Below, one piece after another: positions 12,365 to 23,534 of a stretch of 64,000 nt of DNA (the first letter of the stretch is position 1; every line of letters begins with the position of its first letter). Below the pieces are notes generated by a model. It had not been told where the DNA came from, searched no databases, and saw only the letters and a program-made list of their open reading frames with translations. The translations under genes and the position numbers were made by a program. The stretch lies in assembly GCA_964019155.1 (NCBI GenBank), contig OZ025244.1, positions 42,711,282 through 42,775,281 on the forward strand. Reading direction: 5' to 3'. The DNA is from Osedax fenrisi. Lineage: Eukaryota; Annelida; Polychaeta; Sabellida; Siboglinidae.

Positions 12365-13936
12365 CTATTATTAATTTTTCTTTATACACTTCTAATTTTC
12401 CTACTATATTTAAACATGCGTTAGTTACTCCATTATTGAAGAAGTCTAACTTAGGCTACTTAGATGATTCAGAACATGCGCAGTTACTTCTTCTTGATCT
12501 ATCAGCTGCTTTCTAGAGTTTAGATCATAATATTCTTATATCTAGACTAAGATCAATAGGTTTTAATGGTGCTGCACTAAATTGGTTAATTTCATATCTA
12601 TCTAATAGAACATACTCTATATATATTAAAGGTATTTATTCACCAAATGAATCTCTAATATATGGTGTTCCACAAGGATCTGTATTGGGCCCGTTATTAT
12701 TTATGATTTACATTCTTCCTCTTTCTAAAGTTATTAAACAATTTACTAATATAAATTATGTAATATATACTGATGATATTCAGTTATACTGGAAAGTACC
12801 TACTAGTTGCAATAATGTACCTAATGAGTTAACCTTGTGTGCTCGAAATGTAAGAAAGTGGCTTATTCTAAATAACCTTTTTCCTAACTCTTCTAAAACT
12901 AAACTACTTAATATTTCCCCTAAACCTTTTATTTTTCCCACTATTACATTTGATTCTACAGTTATTATTCCAAGTGATTGTGCTAAATCTCTTGGAGTAA
13001 TATTATATTCAAAATTAGGATTTACTCAATTCGCCACTTCGCAATGTAGATCCGCTAATTTTAATCTTTTTAATATTAGAAAAATTAGAAAGTACTTGAG
13101 TACGGAACCAACAATTGCGTTAGTGCAATCTCTTGTGTTATCTAGATTACAATATTGCAATAGTTTACTAATTAATTCCAAACTGATTATTATTATAATT
13201 ATTTTATGGATTAAATAGGGTTATTAAATCATCTACAAGATTAATCTTTAATATTAAGAGGTGTGACCAAATAAGTATTACAAAAAAAGTAGGCGATTTA
13301 AATTGGTTCCTTATGGACAATATGTGCAAATTTAAAATACTAAGTATAACTCATAAAACTATTATTTTGAAAAAGCCTATATATTTAAATAAACTCCTTA
13401 ATGAAGAGCTAATGAGAAACACTCGTCTGCAATATTCAAATTTATTTTCAGTGCCGAAAATAAATCTGATGAGAATTGGGAAAAGATCGTTCGGCTGGGC
13501 TGCTCCTTCCATGTGGAATTCTCTTCCCAAGTCATTACGATGTACAAGGAGTCACACCGAATTCAAGAAGAAATTGCGAATTTTGTTGTTAACTATTTAA
13601 TTAATTTATTAATTTAATTATTTATTTTTATATATTCTCAACACTTGTGAGATTTTAAAATATAACGAGTGTCTAAATAAATAATTACCTTACCTTACCT
13701 TATATATATATTAATATTATAAGGGAGATAATCACTCCCTGATAAGATAATTCCCTGATAATATACATTAAAATCATTAAATAAATATATATAGTAAGTA
13801 ATAAAATTAATATTAACGAATACGAATACACCTTCGTACCAACAATGAATTCATTGTTAAGCCTTAACAAATGAAAGTATATATATATATATGCCTATAT
13901 ATGCCTATATAGGCCTATAGGCCTATACTATACATA

Positions 13937-13982
<46 letters not shown>

Positions 13983-14096
13983 TATATACCTATAGGCTAT
14001 AAGTATACCTAAAATTGATCATTAACCAAATCCTATGAACTAAAGTATACCTAGCATGTATAACTTATATAGTAGTACATAAAGGTATATACTAAT

Positions 14097-14147
<51 letters not shown>

Positions 14148-15034
14148 AGAACCTGTGACACGGTGAATCTATCGTCGTGCAGTAGTACCCCGTCGAACAA
14201 CACCCCCGTAACGCACACGTCCTCTAACCAGAACAGGTGTCGTCCCCTGGTGGCCGCCGTCAGAAGCGAGGTTATGACGTCACTCGTGATTACGTAACCG
14301 CTGCCCGAAACATAGCGCGGGTACGTCGTAAACCTAGAGGGTGGTCACCATTGGGTAGTGATGAGGGTTATATCAGGGAGTATATCAATATGTATATAAC
14401 CTATAGGCATGTCACACATGATTAGATATAAATATTAAGTCTAATTTCAACAATTTGATAATACATATATAATTATTAGAAATAAATTAATGAGTGTTTG
14501 ATATATATAAATTAAGACACATATGGATTCATAATTAATTGCGTAGGCACAACGAGAGGTGTATACTCCTCATCTATAGATGAGTGGGATGTATAAGTGT
14601 AACGTTCAGGTCATGGTATACCATATATATGCATATATATATAGGAGGGATAGGAAAATAATTAATATCTAAATACATAAATTCAAAACGAGGACAATTA
14701 AATGTATATATATATATATATATATATATACATAAACATATGTATGTGTGCGCCGCACACTGTGCGGTGTACATAGATTTGTATTTGACTATAAATCTAC
14801 AAACTAAAAATCTATGGCGATGTATATAGCTATAGCTATAGTTGCAGCTAACATACCGAGTGAGGCTAACCCTGTGTTGACATCGTACCACTTGGAGTGG
14901 TTTGATTGGCGCAAAGGATCCGCATTCTTAATCACGTGACCTAGTATTGTATCCGAAATTCCGCGAATATGATATTTGTGTAACTCCTGAATGTATACAT
15001 TTATATAAGTAATATCTCCCGATAATATATATTG

Positions 15035-15066
<32 letters not shown>

Positions 15067-15186
15067 CTATAGTTAGTAGTCCTGACTATATGTGGTAATT
15101 GCTGACAATGTTGGACATAACACATTACACAATAATACCGATAATATATATTAATCAAACTCACATATATGTATACAACATAAACA

Positions 15187-15241
<55 letters not shown>

Positions 15242-16810
15242 GAATCATGTAGGTCCTACAACATGTGAATGTAGGCTTACCTGAATCATGTAGCGCATGT
15301 TTATCAGTACATCGTCATCGCACTTCATGATAAATGTAGGCCGAATATCAGTACCGTTGACCCACTTTATACCTGTAGGTCAGTTAGGTAGTAAGTAATA
15401 ACTACACTGCGACTTGGGCAGGCACCATTCTCTAGTGAGTATTACTATATTATAATATTCAGTATAATATATCAATTACTATAGTAATATATAGTATACT
15501 ATATATATATAAACTACAAGTATATTGTTATATTTATATAATATTATATAATGTATTATGTAATGGAGTCTATACTATATTATTATATACTATGTATCCA
15601 ATGTATTGCGTCCACTCCATGGAGTATGACACTATAACCAGGGAGTATAGACTATAACTCCCTGCTATAACTTATAACTTATATTATTATAGTAATATAT
15701 GATAATAATAGTAATGTATATTAATGTAGGCATACCCTTATGAAGTATTAATAATACAATTAATTTATAATAAAGTTACTTTGTTATTAAGGGATTAATA
15801 CACAATAAATAACATTTATATTTTATAATCGCCGTAATTATATAGAAAATTGAGAAATAAATGTGTTGGTAATAATATATTCTATAGAATATTAGTAATA
15901 ATAGGTGACAATTATAATATTATTATAATTATTATAATAGTATAGAAACAATAAGATGTAACTTATTGTCGGGATATTGTGTCGAACAATAGAAATACAC
16001 CGTTACTATATATATATATATATATATTATGGCTATATGTGATAAACCGACCGTACAACGTTTTCAAGGTCAAAAGGTCATAGGTGTCCGGCCTGTCGTA
16101 CTGTACGATATCGTTGTGTACTTTGGACTCGTTTCTTATGCGTCGCTCGACGATGACCCGGTTATCTGTGGTATAGGTGGCGCTAGCTGTACAATGTCAA
16201 TGATAAACAACTGTTACGTCATCACCTAACGATTAAAGATTGCATCATAAATCTAGTTACCGAGTCAGCTGTGCATACACGAGCGTCGCCCGCCTACAGT
16301 GTATATACGCCGTACACTGTACGGCGTACACTCCTTTTGTATTAGTAGTATACTACTATAGTAGTATACGTTGTAATGTATTATGTAATGATGTAATTTA
16401 TCTATCGACGATTTGCATATTGTATTAAGTATGCAGTAGTAGTATACTATAGTAGTAGTAGTATAGTTAACTTTCTCTAGGATATAGGATATATATTCAT
16501 ATCAACATTTTATTTATATTGCTGACTTTATGTATGTATATACATATGTTACTATATGTAGTGTTATATTTATACTATACACATACCTAGAGGTAGGTAT
16601 ACGTGTGTGTATACTATACACTTTATACTAACAATGACTCCTATAACCCAGAGGTTATAGGAAGTATTGATACTGACAACTGGGTTACTTCAGTAACCCA
16701 CATTGCCATTCACTTATCTCCCACGGTAGATATATAGGGTATTTCTATGTATATATATGTTATGGTATATATATATGTATGTATAAACGGTGCACCAATA
16801 AATGTGCTAT

Positions 16811-16856
<46 letters not shown>

Positions 16857-18667
16857 ACAGTCGGTGACGTTATTGAACCCCGCTGTTACGTAATGATCTA
16901 TTGTTGTTGTTGTTGTTGTGGTGCTTTATTACGTAACCGCTGTTAACACAGTTCGCGCATGCGTAGAGAGGGAGGTACAGTGTATTATAATGGCGCCATT
17001 ATTATAATGCATTATAATTAGGTATCCGGGTAATCTAATACGGTTCAACTTCGTTAACGATTAATAAACAATTAATTACGCATATTAATATAACGTAGGT
17101 GACCTATGACCTATGTGATAGTTACCCCTATACGGATATACAGTCACACGCATGCGTGCACATAATACAGACGGACATTACACACGGACATCGTCAGTAC
17201 GGACGACTGCAGTGGTATACAGCAAGCACAACAGCTACAACCATTGGTCTAAACGTGCTAGTGAGGACGTGAACACACATATGTAGCCGTTGTGTACTTA
17301 TTTAGCATAGTTTAAGCCTACAACTTTTGTATAACTAAAATTGTTAGATATACAAAAACTCACATAGGTATACATTTAGGTATAGCTATGCATAATTATT
17401 GTTATTCCTATAGGAATAACAATATATATATTGTTATTCCTGTAGGAATAACAATAATTATGCATAGCTATACACTATAGTGTTATCAAAGATTTTGCGA
17501 AGCAAAGATATAACACTCCCTATGCATGCAACGTAATTTAGTAATATCCCCTGCCGCTGCTAGCAGTAGTATCGAAATCACTGACATAGATTTAGGTTCG
17601 GCTCTGTTTGCATACAACAATGTTTTCATTGCTCTATTAAATATTAAATTACATGCAATATAAATTAACTTTTACTTACTAAATATATACTTATAGCATT
17701 TAAAACATAAATATCTTATTTATTTGTTATATATTAGTAATGAACACTTAGTTTTCATCATATAAATATTAATTTAAAGCATATTATTTAACATTTTAAA
17801 AGTGTATAGTTAACTACGAATTTACATTATAAAAAACGCATAGTTCCTAAAAGTAACCCGCTATAGGTGGCACCAGGGTATTTTGTATACAAATTCGAAT
17901 TACACGATTTCGCATAAGTGTTATATCTTTCCTTCGGAAAATCTTTGGTGTTATTATGTATTAATATGTACCCATACTATAATAGGATATACAGGACTAT
18001 ACATTTAATCTACTGTATACTGAAGACCATGTATTAAATTAAAATGAATGTCGCAAGTATGAAAAGGAATGTATCAATACCTCATATAACCTCCTATAAC
18101 CTATAACCGAGGTTATAGGAGGTCTTGGATGTATGGTATAGTCAACTTCATATAGCTGGTATATATATATGTATATTTATTAAGTTAAATACATATAATA
18201 TATATTACTATAATATAATATATTATAGTATACCATATATTACAATACTATACTATATACCATATATGGTGTATACATGATAGAAAATAACCTGGTGGTA
18301 GACCGAGTACGAAGTAAACCCTGACGGTGCCTCGTTTCAACACCGCACTGGTCAGTCTGTTAGCCCACGTGGTCCGTATGGCCTCTCTCAACCGGAAGTG
18401 GTCAGCCGAAGAGCACACTAACACCACGAGGAACACTCTCCCTCCATTAAGTGGTAGTATCGGTCGTAGAACGAACTCGGCGTCGCGGTAACTATGGTAA
18501 CTAGTGGAGTGGGCGTGTCTACTCGGCGTGGACGGTGACCGGTGATTTCGTGCCACGTTCGGTCGGGTCGAAGTGTCTCGGTGCGTTAGTACCGGTGACA
18601 GGTGTACGTATACTAGGTAAACTCCGGCCACGAATAGGGCAACACGTATCAGACTCTTGTAGTCCAT
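12016..18667 (-). CDS. GT31 glycosyltransferase (beta-1,3-GalT-like), six exons
   Basis: Type II Golgi glycosyltransferase of family 31 (Galactosyl_T), predicted to add a beta-1,3-linked sugar to glycoproteins or glycolipids in the Golgi lumen. Exons on the minus strand: 18667-18292, 16165-16052, 15372-15281, 14986-14871, 14333-14153, 12132-12016. Lengths sum to 996 nt, 331 residues plus stop, normal for the family. Every junction keeps phase. Landmarks: one membrane segment (about residues 7-25), VFLVVLVCSS and REAIRTTWA (about 80-100), YFVLG, LTLKTLYG (157-164), the DxD metal site KCDDDV (180-185), YPRYVSGSGYV (237-247), LEDV (269-272), HHM (308-310). The donor/acceptor sugar cannot be told. 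Intron 5 carries an antisense LINE, intron 1 a MITE. Splice sites are inferred without transcripts. Confidence 0.9.
12155..12181. repeat. (TAA)n microsatellite in GT31 intron 5
   Basis: Nine or so TAA/ATA units immediately 5' (on the minus strand) of the exon 6 acceptor region. Confidence 0.8.
12362..13695 (+). mobile_element. CR1/L2-type LINE fragment, internally deleted, antisense in GT31 intron 5
   Basis: The plus strand reads FKHALVTPLLKKSNLG (just before the fingers of the RT), then jumps directly to LLLLDLSAAF (motif A), SLDHNILISRL, GVPQGSVLGPLLFMIYILP (motif B), YTDDIQLYW (motif C, first position A to T), KSLGVILYSK, and at 13313-13600 the C-terminal SFGWAAPSMWNSLPKSLR. The 3' UTR ends in GTGTCTAAATAAATAATTACC with a (CCTTA)n tail. 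One stop codon follows motif A, and a frameshift occurs near 13190. Not functional. Confidence 0.85.
13915..14143. repeat. (AT)n tracts in GT31 intron 5
   Basis: Two long (AT)n runs, about 13940-13982 and 14109-14142, the second preceded by (AC)n. Confidence 0.8.
14153..14333 (-). CDS. GT31 exon 5 (acceptor-site block, ED motif)
   Basis: 181 nt. Acceptor CTCTAG|GTTTAC, donor TCACAG|GTTCTC, phase 2 in and 0 out. Encodes YPRYVSGSGYVITSDV and FWLEDVCVTGVL; the Glu-Asp pair (270-271) is the conserved ED-V/G motif that follows the DxD domain in GT31. An overlapping plus-strand open frame (14237-14425) is a shadow. Confidence 0.9.
14871..14986 (-). CDS. GT31 exon 4
   Basis: 116 nt. Acceptor ATTCAG|GAGTTA; donor ACAGG|GTTAGC is chosen because phase 2 is needed to read into exon 5. 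Encodes LGHVIKNADPLRQSNHSKWY, matching the family's P-x-R-x4-KWY block. A stronger-looking donor (CTCG|GTATGT at 14856) lies 15 bases further on but would put exon 5 out of frame; it could be used for a nonproductive isoform. Confidence 0.85.
15281..15372 (-). CDS. GT31 exon 3 (DxD metal-binding motif)
   Basis: 92 nt. Acceptor CTACAG|GTATAA, donor ATTCAG|GTAAGC. Encodes IKWVNGTD and then FIMKCDDDVLINMRYMIQ. The Asp triplet corresponds to the DxD/DDD site that coordinates the metal-nucleotide-sugar in GT31 enzymes. Confidence 0.92.
15425..16030. other. GT31 intron 2, no further gene
   Basis: AT-rich intron sequence with local inverted repeats (GGGAGTATAGACTATAACTCCC at about 15641) and (AT)n next to the exon 2 donor. 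Confidence 0.5.
16052..16165 (-). CDS. GT31 exon 2
   Basis: Acceptor CACAG|ATAACC, donor TACG|GTCGGT. It supplies two nucleotides finishing codon 126, 37 codons and one nucleotide. Contains VHNDIVQYDRPDTYDLLTLK, the family block (DII-x-DF-x-D-x-Y-x-x-LTLKT). Phase 1 on both sides fits exons 1 and 3. The donor GTCGGT is non-consensus but is forced by the frame and family alignment. Confidence 0.88.
16632..16669. mobile_element. Palindromic micro-element, copy 2 (38 bp, 7-bp TSD)
   Basis: Ends CAATGACTCC...GGAAGTATTG, core CTATAACC/GGTTATAG. Flanking 7-mers ATACTAA (16625-16631) and ATACTGA (16670-16676) match at six of seven positions. Lies in GT31 intron 1. Confidence 0.65.
16813..16852. repeat. 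(GT)n microsatellite
   Basis: About 19-20 uninterrupted GT units in GT31 intron 1. Confidence 0.9.
16955..17165. promoter_or_regulatory. Candidate intronic regulatory cluster (NRF1/YY1-like sites)
   Basis: Within GT31 intron 1, a CpG-bearing stretch contains TTCGCGCATGCGTAGAG (NRF1-like palindrome), TAATGGCGCCATTA (YY1/E2F-like, symmetrical) and CACACGCATGCGTGCAC (second NRF1-like). These differ sharply from the AT-rich background. Only motif resemblance supports a promoter or enhancer; a first exon for another transcript is possible. Confidence 0.3.
17380..17473. repeat. 94-bp near-perfect palindrome
   Basis: Begins GTATAGCTATGCATAATTAT and ends with the complement; the interior holds two copies of TTGTTATTCCTRTAGGAATAACAA separated by an AT-rich centre. 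It abuts the MITE that starts at 17487. No clear flanking direct repeat. Confidence 0.85.
17487..17947 (+). mobile_element. MITE, TIR CAAAGATTTTGCGAAG, best copy, 7-bp TSD
   Basis: 461 bp. The 5' end CAAAGATTTTGCGAAGCAAA and the 3' end are inverted repeats over about 29 bp with few mismatches (the right end carries CCTTCGGAAAATCTTTG). Flanks GTGTTAT at 17480-17486 and 17948-17954 are identical. Noncoding. CAAAG fits the hAT end rule (YARNG), but the duplication is 7 rather than 8 bp. Homologous copies at 2106-2561 and, truncated, 56834-56997. Confidence 0.8.
18075..18127. mobile_element. Palindromic micro-element, copy 3 (53 bp, 7-bp TSD)
   Basis: Ends CAATACCTC...GAGGTCTTG; the left arm contains an extra partial copy of the CTATAACCT unit, which lengthens this copy. 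Flanks AATGTAT (18068-18074) and GATGTAT (18128-18134) match at six of seven positions. In GT31 intron 1, about 160 bp inside the exon 1 donor. Confidence 0.65.
18292..18667 (-). CDS. GT31 exon 1 (membrane anchor, N-terminal domain)
   Basis: The ATG at 18667 has a G at -3 and at +4. It encodes residues 1-125: a short cytosolic tail, a hydrophobic anchor (about 7-25), a Ser/Arg/His-rich stem, then the first catalytic block GRVFLVVLVCSS and LREAIRTTWANR. It ends CCACCAG|GTTATT after one nucleotide of codon 126. The higher GC of this exon stands out from its surroundings. Confidence 0.9.
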
Positions 18668-18715
18668 CGCTCAGGGTAGCATCTCTCTACCGACCCCTAG
18701 CGTGTCGGTTAGGTA

Positions 18716-19144
18716 CTAATAGAAGTTAAGCGAGACGAGTACGTACTAGTTGTACAGGGCTTACGGTAAAGTTACGCTCATCATTGCTGAAATAATACTT
18801 GTAGATGCTCTATAGAACTACTATAGTAATGAATACAACTATGATTATTGACTAAGTAGTTGTGACTAAACTTATCGGTTACCAGTTGACGATGTTACCG
18901 TTGTATATATACGTATACGCGATATAACACACCCTACGTGGGTGACGCACTAACTATAACTGGGCTATAACTTATAGCATGCGCGAGAGTGACGGCTACC
19001 TACCTGTCAATCAAACTGGCGTCTACTTCTCTCTCCAGTAAAGTGGGAGTAAAGTTTTGCGTCACCTGGGATAGATGCACGATGCGTTGCATATACAACT
19101 ATGTGATCATGATTCATCGGCGGCGGCCTGGTGCGGTGACTCAC
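18716..19144 (-). other. Candidate 5' UTR intron of the GT31 gene
   Basis: A consensus donor AGGTTG|GTGAGT lies on the minus strand at 19145/19144 and a pyrimidine-rich acceptor TTAACTTCTATTAG ends at 18716, 48 bases before the start codon. The surrounding 18.7-19.2 kb is GC-richer than background and includes GCATGCGCGAGAG (NRF1-like), as a promoter region might. Inference only. Confidence 0.3.
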
Positions 19145-19259
19145 CAACCTCGTATGTAAACAAGCTTACGATGTAGGGTTGAAAGGCTAGGAGAGAGTGT
19201 GTGTACAATCATGCTGCATTACCGTTATCTGATATTACTACCAGCTGAACTCGCATAGT

Positions 19260-19308
19260 ATATATAATATAGTAGGTTTATTTGCCAAAGTTTGATATCC
19301 TATTTATA

Positions 19309-19356
<48 letters not shown>

Positions 19357-19566
19357 GAATATAAGTATACCATTTATATCAGTATATATTAACTAACAGT
19401 AAACTCCTACGTATCTTATTAGGAGAATAAATGATATATCTAACCTATCACTATACATAAATATATACGTAAATACATAAAAATACTACGTATTATATAT
19501 AATTATATATTATATATATATATATATACATACACATACATACATATATACATACACATACAAACT

Positions 19567-19635
<69 letters not shown>

Positions 19636-20318
19636 CTATATATACACACACACATACACGCACAAATACACATACATACGCATACACACACCTATATACA
19701 CGACATGTATTACACGCCTATATGTATGCATATAACTAATAAGTAAATAAGTATTGTAATAAGAACAAGCTATAGCTTAAACAATTGTTATTATAACAAA
19801 TATATTAGTTAATAATACGATCTGCATATATTCAAGATTAAGTAAAACACAATTTGCATAAGTTATATGCATAGATATTGATTGTATGACCTCACTCTAA
19901 TGTCTATGGTTATATGTATATAAATTATTATTTAACAACATTTTTGTTACACATTTTATCTCTGATAATTAAAATGATATTTTCAAAATGTAAATAAAAC
20001 TATTTTCAAAGAATACAAGAAACATTATATAATTATATTGAAGTGATGATTATAAATTAACTTAATAAGCCTCATTTAGGCTCGGTTACGTTCTGTAATA
20101 ATATCGGCTCGGCTAGGCTCGAATTTTCTCGTTTTTTGGGCAAGGATCTCAACTCGGCTCGGGCTAATTTTTGTTACAGAAAATGAAAGTTTCGGCTCTG
20201 CATCATTAATACAAATGATCTCTTCGGCATCAATAATCTCAGCATCACTAGTACATACTATGTATAATAGCTAGGGATATACTATAGTATTGGTATACCT
20301 AGCTAGTTATATACTACC
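19260..20318. other. No gene recognised; microsatellites
   Basis: (AT)n at about 19319-19351 and 19580-19632 with interspersed (AC)n. At 20060-20180 there are several CTCGGCTCGG/GGCTCGGCTAGG motifs of unknown origin. Confidence 0.5.
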
Positions 20319-20320
20319 TA

Positions 20321-21398
20321 GGGGAAAGTAACCGAATACGGACACTCTCGGTATCTCAGAAACCATAAATCCTACAAAAAAATGTTTAATGAATAAAATA
20401 TTCATAATCATATAAATAGTCTAAAAAAGTATTTTTTATTTTTGTATTATTCAAAATATTGCTGATATATCCAATAAACTGATTTTTTTATTACGATTTT
20501 AAATTTATCAAAAAATAATTCAACTTAAAACCTTCTCAAGTATATATAAATGTATTAATATAAAATATAACAATATATTATTAAAAACTAAAGCATTCTA
20601 AAAATTGTATTTTTAATTTCTATATTTGTTATCAAATATTCATTAAGTTATAAGCATATATCTAGATGTCATATAAGTTCCTAATACGGACACTCTAAAT
20701 GTCTTAATACGGAAACCCTATAACCAATCAACGCACAGCGTATGCACTATTCTGATTTTCATAAAAATCTCGTGCGTTATAATATTAATACTACCAATAA
20801 AGCTAATTCTAAAAAAATTATTATTTAGACACTTAAGTTATAAGCATATATCTAGATGTCATATAAGTTCCTAATACGGACACTCTAAATGTCTTAATAC
20901 GGAAACCCTATAATCAATCAACGCACAGCGTATGCACTATTCTGATTTTCATAAAAAAATCGTGCGTTATAATATTAATACTACCAATAAAGCTAATTCT
21001 AAAAAAATTATTATTTAGACACTTAAATTGTATTATTAATTAAAAAATAATAAAAATAAATAAAATATTAACTAATTAAATTACAATATATTTTTCATAA
21101 AATTAATTATAAATAACGTAATTGTAATTTGTCTGATTGATTCATCAATAATATATAGTTTATCTATTTATATATAGGGTGTCCGTATTATAACATAGGG
21201 TGTCCGTATTCGGACATGGGTACCGAATACGGACACCCCAGTTATCTATGGAATTAAAAGATTAAATAAAATTTTAAAATTACAATAATATCTATAATCA
21301 TATAATATGAATATATTGTAATTTTTGAATACAAATAATGAGTAATAAAAAGTTAAGTCCAATTATTGTTAAAGTGTCCGTATTAGGTTACTTTCCCC
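20321..21398. mobile_element. 1.08-kb noncoding transposon, TIR GGGGAAAGTAACC, TA duplication
   Basis: Left end GGGGAAAGTAACCGAATACG and right end (complement) GGGGAAAGTAACCTAATACG form TIRs that continue through GACACT. TA flanks both ends (20319-20320, 21399-21400). The motif TACGGACAC or its complement recurs about ten times inside and beside the termini. It encodes no protein. A second copy starts at 51401. TA duplication suggests a Tc1/mariner-like or similar transposase, not established. Confidence 0.75.
20643..21022 (+). repeat. 190-bp tandem duplication inside the TIR element
   Basis: Two head-to-tail copies starting TTAAGTTATAAGCATATATC at 20643 and 20833, differing at only a few bases. 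The copy of this element at 51.4 kb has a single unit, so the duplication is private to this locus. Confidence 0.9.
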
Positions 21399-21899
21399 TA
21401 TATATGATATACAAATAATGTTAATTTCATATGATAGATATATCTTATAATTATTTATCTCTACAAATCTCTAGATCGATGAATATATTAATAGTATATA
21501 CTCTATGTGACATACACATAATGTTAATTTACTATATAGGCTATATTCAAATTAAAAATAAATCTCAAAATCAATTAATATATTACTAACAAATCAAGAT
21601 AATTAAATTGGTTAACCTTATATAAAATAAGTATATATTTAAAATCAAGTGCAATACTAGAATTACTCATAAATCTATTATAAGGAATATCAAAAGTATC
21701 TTAGCACATTTTTAATATATTAGATATACAAATAAAATTCATATTATAAATTAGAATATATGTTTTGTATGTAATCTAAAATGTGATTGTAATTATAATA
21801 TATAGTTCAATATATATGTATACATATTTATAACACCAATAATGTTTAGTAGATTATTTAAATATATATTATAAATATATATTATAATTAGGCTTATTA

Positions 21900-22990
21900 A
21901 CTATACGTATACCTACCCTTACCATGTCGAGATTGCTCGGCAGTTTTTCACTATCTTCCTCCAACCATCTATATATTCCATCGCCTTTTTTATTTCGTTT
22001 ACATCACATATTGTATCATCCACCAGCTTATCAACGCCTATATCGTAGTTCCTGCGGGGTCGACCTATTTTTCTTTTACCATTAGTAGGTTGCCAGATTA
22101 TAAAATCCGATGTCAGTTCCAATATGGATCTCCAACAATCCTTGAAAAACGCAATATTTGCTGTCTTATCGACGTGCAAATGTCCGGTATATTTCCGTAT
22201 ATCTCTTTATTGTTTGGATGATATTTCTAATATCTATTTAGGATGGCCGCAGCATTCGAGTATAATTTCCATTGATTATTTTATCAATTACTTTTGTTAG
22301 AATCCAGCTAACCATATATTAAAACAGACTCAACAGTTGCTTTGAAAAAGATTCTTTTCATTTTATCAGGTAGTATAGATTTCCATATAAAGTTCATTTC
22401 ATTCAGGGCTGCCCAGCTTTTAGATAATCTGATATTGCTATATTTGTCTATTGACTGGATGTAGCTTCCAAGATACGTAAAATAAGAAACTTCTTTAATA
22501 TTCTTACCGTTTAGACTTTTTATAACTTCATTTGTTCCTTGATTTATACTGATGAATTTCGACATTCGAGTATTTATAGATAGCCACATTTCTTTTTCAG
22601 CATGTTCAATTTTATGTAAAAGGATTATTGCTTTACTAGTTTTAGCGGTTACTATACTATTTATATCTAGATCATCCGCATAGTCAACATATGTAATTAG
22701 AATTGCTGGCTATTTTTGTCCTCCTTCTCTCAATGAGGGTAAACCCAAGATCATTATGTTGGTCTAATGCTTTCTTCAAAACATAGTAAAGATAAATTAT
22801 GAAAGGAAAGGGGCTAGTCTATCACCTTGCAAAATCAACACGAGATATTTATAAATTCAGTATCATCAGCGTCAGTTCACACAATAGATTTAGTATTTTT
22901 GTATGCTATCATAATAGCACTTATAATCTCATCTGGTATACCTACACATTGAGTATCTCTGCCATATTTCCTCTATGTATGGAATAGAAA
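21900..22990 (-). mobile_element. RTE-type LINE, 3' half, decayed
   Basis: On the minus strand: IPDEIISAIMIAYKNTKSIV, a degraded QGDRLAP motif B, YVDYADDLDI at about 22670-22690 (motif C intact), then 22308-22589 with VSYFTYLGSYIQS, IRLSKSWAALNEMNFIWKS and ATVESVLIYG, and 21919-22179 with GKRKIGRPRRNY and MEYIDGWRKIVKNCRA. These are thumb and C-terminal signatures of RTE-like retrotransposons. Several stops and frameshifts. No endonuclease is seen upstream; 5'-truncated. Confidence 0.8.
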
Positions 22991-23221
22991 GGTTTAGAAA
23001 ATATATACTATATATTGTTTAGCATTGATAAATGACGCGATAATCTTTAGTTGTATTTTAGTTGTACGATTACAACAACAATATTTTATTATTTTTAATA
23101 ACAAAAATTACAAAATATTGTAGAATTTATATTTTAATATAGTAATAATATTCGAATATATTTATAAAGAACGAGCATATTTTAAATCAAACATAACGAT
23201 ATGATATATATATATATATAT

Positions 23222-23275
23222 ATATATGTCTAGAATATATATATATATATATATATATATTCTAGACATATATAC
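23222..23275. repeat. Palindrome TATATGTCTAGA...TCTAGACATATA with (AT)n centre
   Basis: Perfect inverted arms around an (AT)n core, directly upstream of micro-element copy 4. Confidence 0.8.
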
Positions 23276-23281
23276 GTAAAG

Positions 23282-23319
23282 CAAGACTTTCTATAACCTC
23301 GAAGATATAGCATACTTTG
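23282..23319. mobile_element. Palindromic micro-element, copy 4 (38 bp, diverged, 7-bp TSD)
   Basis: Left arm CAAGACTTTCTATAACCTC is well kept; the right arm (GATATAGCATACTTTG) is decayed. Flanks CGTAAAG (23275-23281) and CTTAAAG (23320-23326) match at six of seven positions. Confidence 0.55.
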
Positions 23320-23491
23320 CTTAAAGCTAAATACGTTAAATATATTACAATATATGAAAATATATATGACAATATATTTTACAATATATAACAATATATT
23401 ATAATATATTACAATATATTACAGTAATTCACCCCTCAGATGCAATTTATTGTAATGTTGATTATCAACTAGAAAAGTAACAGGCTTCGAT

Positions 23492-23534
23492 CAAGACCTC
23501 GAGGATCCTATAACCTCGGTTATTAGAGGTATTG
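23492..23534. mobile_element. Palindromic micro-element, copy 5 (43 bp, 7-bp TSD)
   Basis: CAAGACCTC...GAGGTATTG with a 5-bp insertion after the first CTC. Flanks CTTCGAT (23485-23491) and TTTCGAT (23535-23541) match at six of seven positions. Confidence 0.65.

Noticed and set aside
16029..16229. 66-codon plus-strand open frame
   Set aside because: Shadow of GT31 exon 2 on the minus strand, which is supported by family motifs and splice phase.
18535..18729. Plus-strand open frame opposite GT31 exon 1
   Set aside because: Shadow of the minus-strand coding exon.
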